From NCBI GenBank assembly GCA_029207755.1, contig JARCOQ010000006.1:22170890-22234889 (forward strand): 64,000 nucleotides of DNA, in the 5' to 3' direction. The notes under the pieces are model-generated. The model saw only the letters and a list, made by a program, of their open reading frames with translations. It was not told where the DNA came from and did no database searches. A program made the position numbers and the translations under genes. The DNA comes from Chamaea fasciata. Lineage: Eukaryota; Chordata; Aves; Passeriformes; Sylviidae. Below are positions 49,909-59,184 of this stretch, piece after piece; positions within the stretch are counted from its first letter, which is position 1; every line of letters starts with the position of its first letter.

Positions 49909-50037
49909 GCTTCACAACCTCCTGCTGAGAATGCGGTAAATGAAGTGTCCAGCAGTGCTCCAAGATTCAGATTAGACATGTTAAAGAACAAAGCAAAAAG
50001 GTCTCTTACAGAATCTTTTGAAAGTATTTTATCACGT
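49909..50037 (+). CDS. TBC1D1: TBC1D1 coding exon with the [15 protein letters not shown] motif
   Basis: 129 bases, 43 codons, phase 0 to 0, between ACACTTGCAG and CGT|GTAAGT. The first half (ASQPPAENAVNEVSSSAP) is variable between species. The second half, [19 protein letters not shown] then ESILSR, is nearly invariant in TBC1D1 and recognisable in TBC1D4 ([25 protein letters not shown]). The basic KNKAKRSLT segment places serine and threonine behind arginine and lysine, as in kinase target sites of this family. Confidence 0.97.
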
Positions 50038-52087
50038 GTAAGTATCTTCATGTTTAATGTCTTTGAACATAATGTCATTGCTTTGTTTATTTGATAGAAA
50101 AGTCTTATTTGTTATCATTCCAAGCTGTAGCCCAAAGGTTATTACAGTCACAGTGACAAAAATATTTGAGTGTACATTTTAGAAGACAAAAAAAGCAGGG
50201 CTTTGGTAGAGAGAATACGAAGTCCTGGTTGAAGTGAACTAATTCCTAGATAAGAAAGTGCTTATATAGGCATTTCAAAAAATTAATATGAAGTTTAACA
50301 TAAGGACTTATGAAAAGCAACAATTGTTTTATTTCTTTTTTGGATTTAGCAAATTAAAAAAGTAATTATAATTTTCAATTCTCTTTATGTAGAAGGAAAC
50401 TACTAAGGAGCTGACTAAGCATTTCTAATGAGATGTGTTTATTAGTGACACAGAACTGATTAATAGTGGGATATCTGAACTTTTAAATCCTGTAGATTAT
50501 TTGAAAGTGAGGAATGTAAAGAATGGCACTAAGAACATGAAAGCATCTATGCAATATTACATCTGGTAAAATTGTCTGTAGACAGTGTCTGGAAATACTG
50601 ATTAGTGGAAAAAACTTTAGCTTCCATGTGATAGTGATTCTTTTCCAGCCTAGTTAATTCTGTGATTCTGTGAAAATGTTTATCATGGACAGATCACTGA
50701 ATTTAGGTTCCAAAATTAATCAGCAACAGCTTGAAATTAAATCAAATGTCAAGTTTAGTCACAATTTAAATCTATGGAGTGTCTTCTCATTCAAATAGCC
50801 TTCATTTTGCACCTCATGAGAAAAGTCTGATGAAAATAGTAGGAGGCTTGGAAGGACTTCTGCTTGACAAAGGATTAAAAAAATCAGACCTTCTGCCTTA
50901 AAACAGAAGAGTTGTGACATAATGCCAAACAACAAATATTCAGGAATAGAAATTGGACATTCTCATTTGTAATCAGCAAAAAGCTACATTGAAGCAATAT
51001 GTAGTACAATTTATTAGTTCACAGACAAGCAACTTGCAGTGACAAAACTAGGTTTTCAAAGCTTGTTTCACACATCATATCTAACGCATTCTCTTAAGAC
51101 AAATGATAGCAAAAGCATGGTTTTCCTGTTACAATTGTACTTACAGAGACAATTTTTAGTTTTGTATCTCCTCTCATTACTTCCAAGACAGCATTTCTAG
51201 AATTCACCCCTATAAAATCCTACTGCAGCTGTGCTTGGCATATGAAACATAATGTTAGTGGTGTTACATTAGCTGTAGTACTGTTCAAATTTTTTTCAGT
51301 TTGCTGACTGGTATAAGCTGCCTTCTCATACCTGTACATTGGTTGCATTTTCACTGGCATTGCTGTTTTGATGGAAACTCTTGATTTTGATCAGATCTGA
51401 AGCCAGAAGTTTTGACTGAACTTCAAAGAGAGGTAGTCACTGTTGTGAATAATTTTATATTTTACCTGGGATAAAACTTCAAAGAAAACATGAGCTTAAA
51501 CTTAGAACATTTAAAAATGATATGATTTAAGGTTAGGAAGATACAAGTTCCATAATTGTGTTAGCACATCAGGATTCATCAGGTATTTTTCTTGGTTACA
51601 CAAAAACATTACTCAAATGATACAAAAATATTGTTCACAGATACTAAAGAAATATTTATTCTTTCTGATTTGTAGGCACTGAAATGGTAGTACCAGAAAT
51701 TATGTTTTCCTGTGTTTTAAATTTATATGGGTTTATTCCTTTGTAGAAGACGTCCTTTTCATTTCTCCGTATCCTTGTAGGTACCTAATACAGAAGGTAC
51801 TTTAACAGTAGTTCTAGTACATGTGAAACATGTGATTATGTACATGTCATGGAAAGCACATCATTGCCCATGAGAATTCCTTAATTCTGCAGGATCCTTT
51901 AAGTTGACAGAGATCATTCTGAATGAGGCTTCTGCTTCCCATAGGGAAAAAAGATATTTTTAGGCATTTCGGGAAATTAAATTTGATACTGCCTGTGAAA
52001 ATTATAGATTCCAACTGTACTACCCAAATCTCTTTGGTGTGCCCCATATATCATAATCTTAACTGCTGATGTGCTTTATTTCTACAG
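50038..52087. other. TBC1D1 intron
   Basis: Intron of about 2 kb ending GTGCTTTATTTCTACAG. It contains a short CR1 tail remnant at 50,630-50,673 and otherwise nothing recognised. Confidence 0.85.
50630..50673 (+). mobile_element. Short CR1 3' tail remnant
   Basis: GATAGTGATTCTTTTCCAGCC, then AATTCTGTGATTCTGTGA, resembles the extreme 3' end of CR1 (GATCTT...TCTTTTCCAACC...GATTCTGTGA). Only about 44 bases remain. Confidence 0.6.
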
Positions 52088-52174
52088 GGCAGTAAAGCCA
52101 GAAGTCCACTGGACAGTTCTGGTTCTGTGGATTTGGACAGCTCTGTGTCCAGTAACTTAAGCAGCACAAATAAA
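52088..52174 (+). CDS. TBC1D1: TBC1D1 coding exon, serine-rich linker
   Basis: 87 bases, 29 codons, phase 0 to 0, between TTATTTCTACAG and AAA|GTAAGT. It encodes GSKARSPLDSSG then SVDLDSSVSSNLSSTNK. The SVDLDSS core is shared with mammals (SVDLDSSLSSTLSNTSK). The preceding residues differ (ARSPLDSSG versus ARGLQEHSI) and introduce an SP dipeptide. The segment is disordered and serine-rich, part of the phosphorylated region between the PTB and GAP domains. Confidence 0.95.
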
Positions 52175-53258
52175 GTAAGTAAAATCTGGGATAATTGTGC
52201 ATATTTAGACACTTCAAAAAATATTCCCTGAAACAACCAAGCAAGTGTGAAATATGGTCAGATGTGAAATGTTTCAAGTTGCTTTCAAGTTTTTCGTTCT
52301 GTTCCCTTTTTTATAAACCAAAGAAGTGCTATTGAATTAGAAATGCCTTGTACCGTATATAACATGTTTTGTATGAACATGTGAGTATATGTGAAATAAA
52401 ACATTATATAACATCATCTGAGTATTACAACAGTGTGCAGTGTAACAAGTGCTGTAATGACCATGCTGCCTATCCTAATCTGAGTGGTTTTAGCCCTGAA
52501 AGTTCATACCATGAATGTAGGATTGTATTAATAAGAAACATAAAACTGAAACAAGAAGTAGAGTAATCTCCCTGTTTGTGTGATTAGAAAGCTTTTAGTC
52601 TGCGTAAAACAATACAAACAAACAGCATGGAAGAAGCCAGTCTTCTTCCCTGGAGGCAGCATAGCACTCCGCAGACTTAGATATAGAGCTATTGATTCTG
52701 CTGTAGTGCCTGCTCACCATCAGACTCCTGATGTCATGTAAACAAGGGTCTGGTCCTTCTGGTTATGTTTTTGAAAGAATGGCTGATTCTGCACACAAGG
52801 TGAGGAATAAAGAAAAGGCATAGCTTGGGACTGAAACAGACATCAAGTAATAGGCTTAAGTCCTTTGTGTGAATCTGCAGATAGACAAGAGAAATACTAT
52901 ATAGTTAGATGGATTGCTAAAGATACAGCATTCTGTGATGCCACCCTTTTCACTGTTCGCCAAACATCACCCTTTTGTTCTGACCCTATTTCTTCTGAGT
53001 TGTATTCAGCATACTGTAAAATACAATTTCTCTCAAAATCACTCAAAATTTTCTCAGCAAAATAAAGACTCTGCTTTGTTGGCTTAAGTGATGAATAACA
53101 AGGACATAAAACATGAAACATCTTTCTTTGACCTAGCTTGATAAAAACGTGTATGTTTGAAGCAGAGGTCTGTGGGATGTGAATAATGATATGATGCTGC
53201 AATCTCAAAGATGAATTCTAAGCCCATGTATTGATAACCTTATTTCTTGCACTGCTAG
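52175..53258. other. TBC1D1 intron
   Basis: About 1.1 kb ending TTCTTGCACTGCTAG. No repeat family recognised. Confidence 0.88.
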
Positions 53259-53548
53259 GAGCCACCATTGTGTGAAAAGGAAAATGACAGACTTCCTAGG
53301 CTTCTTGCAGAAAATGCTGTCAAGAGCTGTGGGTCAGTGGATGATCTCTGCAGTGACACAGAGGATTCCTCTCTGGAGCGGTCTGTTGCGTTGCCCCAGC
53401 AGAGCTTTCGGAGGCGAGCAAACACACTCAGCCATTTACCCAGGGAGAGCCAGGAATCTCTGGGACCAGCTGAAACATCACCATCTGTTCCTCAGAGGAA
53501 ACTTATGAGGTATCACTCTGTGAGCACAGAGACTCCTCACCAAAGAAA
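53259..53548 (+). CDS. TBC1D1: TBC1D1 coding exon with the AKT-type RRRANT site
   Basis: 290 bases, phase 0 in, phase 2 out, between GCACTGCTAG and AGAAA|GTAAGG. It starts EPPLCEKENDRLPRLLAEN, passes through acidic CSDTEDSSLE, and then reads FRRRANTLSHLPRESQE. Thr56 of the exon (codon 53,424) sits in R-x-R-x-x-T, the AKT target equivalent to Thr596 of human TBC1D1 and Thr642 of TBC1D4. The exon ends with the conserved RKLMRYHSVSTETPHQRK. Phosphorylation at this threonine, with 14-3-3 binding, is the established insulin-type brake release on the GAP domain. The first half diverges from mammals and the second is highly conserved. Without splicing, translation would stop one codon later (TAA 53,550-53,552). 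Confidence 0.97.
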
Positions 53549-55249
53549 GTAAGGCTTATTGAAAGCAGGCTATGATTTTGTTTGTTGAGGGCATATTTGG
53601 GAATGATAATTGCATACCAGGTATGTCCTCTTAATGGATAAGAGATGTGTTGCAGCAGTGTGTCACTCCTTGGAGGTTTGTAGGTATTCTCTTTAAAAAC
53701 ACCTTTAGCTCTGTGTGCATCACAGGGGAGAGAAGACATGAGATGTGTAGTTCCACAGTATATGTCACAAAACTGCCTGATGTGGTTATATTTGTCCAAG
53801 CAATCGTTTTTTTGTTTTGATCTGTGAGCAGTATAAATAAATGCTACTTCTTGTTTTCTATTTACAGAGAAAAATCCAGTAGCCTGTGATCCTGAAAACC
53901 TTACTAGTTGCTGATTTCATATGTAGCTTTGAAATAGCACACAAAAGTGACTCAAAGTGCTTAGTTATTGGTAAAGGTGGGGCTCCTGTCTAGCTTTTCA
54001 ATGAGCCTATCTAGATTTTATTCATAAAAACAAACTACTACTTCCTTTGATATGAATATTCTTCAAGCTGTCCTTCAAAGGCCTGCCTCTGTATCTCTAG
54101 CCTCCTCTTAACTTTATGGCAGTTTTCTCCCATCCTTCTACCTGGCTTTTTTCAATTACTGCTGAAACACTTCTGTCCACAGGCTTCTGTTTTACCACCC
54201 AAACTGCTCATTTACACAAATTAGTAGGAAATCTCTATGTATTTCAGCCCATTTTTTCTCTGCAGGAGGCAGGGCAATAAATGAACGTGCCTGGAATGGA
54301 TGATGACAGTGGAAAAAAAAAAAGAGAATTATAATATTTGAAAGGAAACATAACCTGGGTAGCCTTTTTGTCCCTTTTTTGAACCCTTTTAATTCTAAAG
54401 TACTAGAATGTTTTTGTAGTGCAATTTAGGACTCGTTGATGGTCTGTTATCTTCACAAGAGCTGCCCAGGAACTTGTAGCTGCTTGTTCAATCAGTTATT
54501 ATCTTCCTATAGGAATGCAGCTAGAAATTAAGTATATTTTTTATTTCCTTGGTTATTTCTGTTTGGGTTTAGTCATGCACTTCTTAGTAAGGCCTGAGTG
54601 TGCTTGCTCCCTCACATAATTCAAACCCAAAAGAAATAACTATTGCTTCCATTTCATAGCAAATGTACAGAAAGAGAGGAAATGGAAAACCTATGAGACA
54701 AGTATACTTAAAGTTCTCAGAAATAATGTACATTATAGATTTTTAACAAGTCCTGTTTTATGAGTATTCTTGAGCAGCTTACCTCAATTTAAAAATGGTT
54801 TTCACAGTAGAACTATATTCAGTTCATCCTATAGCATTTCACTTCTCATTCACTGGAACTCTTGATCATATGCCTGACTTTATCATAGAAATCAAGGGGA
54901 AGCACAAATAAGGAAAAAGAAATGGGGTGTTAGTGCCATTTTTTGGTGAGTTATAATTAGTCATATTCTGAAATGCCTTGCTGAAGTCTGTAAACATGAA
55001 TTTGGGACTTTGCTGATTGAGTTTAAAAAAAGTTTGTGTTCTTACAGTTACTTCATTAACCGAAAAACAGGAAATGCCTCATTTGTGTATGCCAGCTCCC
55101 TTTCAAAGATTAGAGAAGGGATTTCATTTTTTTTTTTCTTTCCCTCCTTTCCTTTCTTTCTGTTTTGTTCTCTGTGCTACCTCAACTCCGTCGCTCTGGT
55201 TGGAACCCGCACTATGTGGTGTGAACGAATCTGTCGGCAAATCTAAAAG
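53549..55249. other. TBC1D1 intron with a possible cryptic terminal exon
   Basis: Intron of about 1.7 kb to the first usable AG before the cassette exon. It contains a strong acceptor-like site at 53,866-53,867 (see separate entry) and a long pyrimidine tract at 55,126-55,172. From about 55,119 to 55,247 no AG occurs. Confidence 0.8.
53868..53889 (+). CDS. TBC1D1: Possible alternative terminal coding exon of TBC1D1 (speculative)
   Basis: A good acceptor (TTGTTTTCTATTTACAG, ending 53,867) follows the donor of the RRRANT exon by about 320 bases. Joined in phase 2, it would add K-E-K-S-S-S-L and stop at TGA (53,887-53,889). An AATAAA lies downstream at 54,276-54,281. Use of this exon would give a protein with PTB2 and phosphosites but no GAP domain. 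The sequence shows only the splice-site potential and the stop. I know of no mammalian counterpart, so chance is a serious alternative. Confidence 0.2.
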
Positions 55250-55378
55250 TTCCTCTGGTCAACTTGCACGTTCTCCTACTCTAGCTCGTCTTAATCCCTC
55301 GGCCTCTTCACCCAACTTTTTAAAATATCTAAGGCATAATTCAAGTGGAGAACCAAGTGGGCATTTTGCACAAAAAAG
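55250..55378 (+). CDS. TBC1D1: TBC1D1 cassette exon 1 of the long isoform (acceptor questionable)
   Basis: Encodes SSGQLARSPTLARLNPSAS, then SPNFLKYLRHNSSGEPSGHFAQK, and ends AAAAAG|GTGAGC. It matches the first alternative exon of mammalian long TBC1D1 (RLNPSASSPNF, LKHNSSGEQSG), used mainly in muscle there. Phase is 2 in and 2 out, so inclusion or skipping keeps the frame. From 55,250 it is 129 bases. Similarity to the mammalian exon, as I recall it, starts 30 bases earlier (VNESVGKSK from 55,220), which would make 159 bases, but the two bases before 55,220 are GG, not AG. The first AG after the pyrimidine tract is at 55,248-55,249 and is in the same frame. The sequence therefore predicts a shortened exon, unless the GG is a polymorphism or error. 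Confidence 0.85.
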
Positions 55379-57768
55379 GTGAGCTAGTGCCTCCAGATAG
55401 TTTGGGGTAGGGTTTGTTTTCCTGTGTCATAAATATGAAACTCTATAGTATAAGTAATTAAAATAATTTAGTATAGACCAAAAATGGTAGATTTTTATAG
55501 GAGAGGGAGGTCTTTAACTCTCCACTACTGAATGTAGAGCTGGTACATAATTTATTGTTTTAATCAATCAAATTCTTTCAGACACTGGCTCTTTCTTTAG
55601 AGCCAGTTGTTACAAAGCAATTTGTTGTTATGCAGCAGACAGCAGCACTCCTTAAATTGTGTGAGGGATAAGTTGCCAAGAACCTGAGAGCTCACTCTTG
55701 TCCTTCCTGAAGCATTTGGTTCTGCCCTTTGTTCATGGAAATGCAAAAACCTACTACTGTTCTTTTGTGCCTGACATTAAAGGCAAGCTGACCAAGTTAA
55801 CTACATGGAGCAAGAAGCAGAGGGAATATGGAGAGCTGATAGGAAAAAAAACCCCACCACATACAACCCCACTACCATCCCCACTCCTCACAAAACAAAA
55901 ACCCAAGTACAAACAAACAAAAAAACCCAACCCATCAACTCATAATTTGTCTTGCGTACTTGCAGCAGTATCAAATTATACTTTTCCATGCCTTCTTTCT
56001 TAGAATTAAAATAAAGAGAGCGTTGAAGAAAAGGACATTAACACTTTGTTTCCCTAAGAACCTGAAACTAAGTGGCTTCCTAAAAATCATAAACTGTGAA
56101 ACTCTTTCTTAACCTCCTGAGCTAAAACTGCTTATTTTAGCTCAAAAGGCTAATGAGACCAAATGTCCTCAGAAGCACTGTCAACAATCACTGCCCACTG
56201 GCAAGCAATTTTTATTGCTGTTGCTGTTTATTTTTCATTTTTGTTCTCTCATGTGAAAGTTTCCTGTTTCCCCAAGGTGCAGATTTTTCTAAACCTGAGA
56301 AAATACTCAACTGAGGACGCTGTTTCACCAGTGTTTTCAGTTGTACGTGCTGTACTAACTAGCATCTGTTAATTCAGCTTTACCTCAGAAGTATGACATA
56401 GCTCAGGGCAGGAAATGTCAGTCTGCAGAATCCTGCTCACTCTTCAATTTAGTAAGACTTCTTTTAATCCTGAAGGTTAAATTCTCAAAGCAAGTGTTTC
56501 CAAGTGATTTGGCAATGATTCTGTGCATACAATTGCAACTTCTCCTTTCCTTTCCCTGTCTCTTAAGGATGTGCCATATTGAACATCTAAGCAACAAGAC
56601 TGAAAATGGAAATTGATAGGGGTGCCAAATAGGTTAATGAGTTTAAATCGATACAGTCAAGTTTCCCAATTCTGTAAGTGGAATTACCATGTAATTGTAA
56701 TGGATTTACAATGTGATTGTAAGTGAACCCTGTTTGCAGGGCACACCATGCTACAGCCTTATCTTCTTTATCTCAATACCAGCTACTAAAGAACCTACTT
56801 CACTTCATGCTAGCGATTATCCCAGAGTATTCTCTCCCCGCCCCACCTCCACCCCCGCTTCCATTCACATCTTCAGGAAACAGTGCTGAATGCCATCCAG
56901 ATAGAACATTATGGTTTATCAGAAATAATTCTTTCTTAAACTTACTTTTTTCCAGAGTAAATTCTCCTACTCATGATTTTGTGTACTCATCTGAGAAAAG
57001 GTCTTCTAATATCATCAGCCAAGTAGTTTTCTATATTTTCACTCCATGCAAAAACTTTACATTATCTGAGTTGTTCTTACTTCATTCTATTAACCTTCTT
57101 CTGAGTATGTTTCAGACTTGTTATTTTAAAAGACAAATAATTCTTTTAAATTAAAATTATCTCTTTTAAAGGAATTATATTGGCCAGAAAACTGTTGATG
57201 AAATGTGATTAGCGCTCCTGTCTGTTGCATAAATAGAGGCACAGTCCTGAATGATCAGTCAGAAGACTTAAAAGGCTTTTAACTTAAAAGATCCAAGTTT
57301 GTCTGAATAAATCTCTGTTAATGCTTTACAAAAGAGTTTTTGCCAAAGTCTTATTTTTCATTTGCCAGCACAATGATTATCAGTGTCAACATTTCCTAAC
57401 CTTTTCCCCCAAATCTAGTTGGTCATTGAAACTGATACTTAAGAAAATGTGATAAAGTTGGCATTGATTCTTATTAAATTAAAGGAATTTATTTGAAACA
57501 TGCACTAAAAATCTTGGGATATAGCAAAGAATAATAACTCTACTAGAAGTACATTTATATACATTGGAACATTTTCGTTTGCCCAAACAAGTATGTATCT
57601 CAAAGTAGGACTTTGTTAGCAGTTTTAGTTTTGGCTTTGGTTTCCTTGATATTCAGACCTTCAGGATTTAGCTGCTTTTTGTTTGAAACGTAGGAATGTG
57701 TATTATCTTTATTCTGTGGGTTTATACTTCTTTGTTCTAAACTATACTTTTCCCAACTGCACTCTCAG
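55379..57768. other. TBC1D1 intron between the two cassette exons
   Basis: About 2.4 kb. It contains an A/C-rich low-complexity stretch at about 55,843-55,935. No transposon recognised. Open frames at 55,698 and 56,723 have no support. Ends TTTTCCCAACTGCACTCTCAG. Confidence 0.82.
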
Positions 57769-57888
57769 CATCTCCTACCGTACTGCCTTAAAGAAAAAGC
57801 TTCATTCTTCCTCTTCTGTGCCAAATTTCTTAAAATTTCTGGCTCCTGTAGATGAAAATAACACCTCTGACTTTAGGAGCACAACAAG
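57769..57888 (+). CDS. TBC1D1: TBC1D1 cassette exon 2 of the long isoform
   Basis: 120 bases, phase 2 in and 2 out, between CTGCACTCTCAG and ACAAG|GTAGGG. The joined codon AG|C gives Ser, then ISYRTALKKKLHSSSSVPN, then FLKFLAPVDENNTSDFRSTT. It is nearly identical to the second alternative exon of mammalian long TBC1D1 (SISYRNALRKKLHSSSSVPNF). The basic and serine-rich start suggests another regulatory phosphosite region. Symmetric phases show it can be skipped independently of the first cassette. High conservation across birds and mammals implies the long isoform is functional in this bird. Confidence 0.96.
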
Positions 57889-59044
57889 GTAGGGTTCTCT
57901 CTTAAAAGCCTGAAGGTAAAACTGTATTTTCAAAGATTTTTTTTGTCTGAAATATTTCAAATGCTTCTTGCACTTGCAAAACCTGATTTGTACAATGGTT
58001 CACCTACGTGTATTCTGCATGTAATTGCTGTCAAAAGGATGAAGCTGTCCCAGACTACTCTCCCATTAGGATTGCAGATCTTAGTCATTTATGATGTTGC
58101 AATGGTCATGCAACTTCCATCCATGTACTTCTGTGATTATTCCTGACATAGGAGAGTTTTCAGTTAAGAGAATATGTGATTCATCCTAAGCAATGTCAGT
58201 GCCCTCCAATTGGAAGGAGATGACCTGTAAAATGCTCCTCCCTGTTGCTGCCAGAGCTATCTGAATTTCATTTATCCCTTTCAGTTTCTGCGAAGACTCA
58301 TATATCCATTTAGCCAATGGCTGGAATAAAGCAATAAATAGTTTAAAGTTCGAACAAATGAAAGTTATTAGTGGGATTTTTAATAGGAAAACATCATTGT
58401 TCCTCACCATTTCATTTTGTTTTCTGAATAAAAACCTCTGTATAGCATGTGTGGATGACATCAAAGGAGTAAAATCCAAGGTTCTTGGATTCTGTTCCCA
58501 ACTTTGCTGCATGTTTCAGAGGTACACTTGCTAACAGAAAAATTAAAAGTTTTTCTCCCAGTCTGTGTTGGGAGGGAAGATATTGCATACACAGCGCACA
58601 GAAGATTGGAGGTTTAGTTGGTGTTTATAAAGCTTGATGAGTACTTGCATCAGCAAGTCTTTGTGTCTCCTGTGAATAATTGCTAAGTTTTGTGGGTGGC
58701 ACGTAAATAGTGTAATGGTAAAGCTACATTATTGTGTATGTATCTTTAATATATTCTGATTAATATGCTGCTGCAAATAAAACTGAAAATTAATTAAAAC
58801 TGGAAAGAGTAGACTGTGCAGAGCTCCCAGCCCCTGTTTGTTAACCTCAGTGCTGTTTGCAGCCATGTAAAAGCTTCTGCCACAAAGCAAGTTTCACCTT
58901 CCTGACACTGAGAGCTTGCCCGGCATGTGCACAGCACTCTGCACTCCCAAGGCAGTGGCCCATGTGTTCACTGAAGGCTGTGTCCCTTTTTCTGGCAGAT
59001 TCAGGTGCCCTGCTCACAAACTGTTCTGTGTTGTGCCGTTTTAG
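57889..59044. other. TBC1D1 intron
   Basis: About 1.2 kb ending GTTGTGCCGTTTTAG. GC content rises in the last 180 bases. Nothing else recognised. Confidence 0.87.
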
Positions 59045-59184
59045 CGACTATGAATCCAAACACGGGCAGCAGGCCCTCGATGCGGACAGCCCCGTGAGGA
59101 CTCGAAGGCATTCCTGGAGGCAGCAGATATTCCTGAGAGTGGCAACCCCTCAGAAAGCATGTGATTCTCCCAGCAGATACGATG
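59045..59184 (+). CDS. TBC1D1: TBC1D1 coding exon: TRRHSWRQQIFLRVATP segment before the GAP domain
   Basis: 140 bases, phase 2 in, phase 1 out, between GTGCCGTTTTAG and GATG|GTAAGG. After the joined first codon it reads DYESKHGQQALDADSPVRT, then RRHSWRQQIFLRVATPQKA and CDSPSRYD. The second half is nearly identical to mammals and to TBC1D4 (RRISWRQRIFLRVASP), where this basic amphipathic stretch has been reported to bind calmodulin. The first half differs from mammals (HGQQALDADSP for ANHLGDSGGTP). The exon joins in frame to the RRRANT exon directly (short isoform) or to either cassette. The GAP domain with its catalytic arginine and glutamine fingers should follow in exons beyond the window. 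Confidence 0.97.

Noticed and set aside
56723..57154. Open frame of 143 codons
   Set aside because: Hydrophobic and proline-rich chance translation in the intron between the cassette exons, with no family match.
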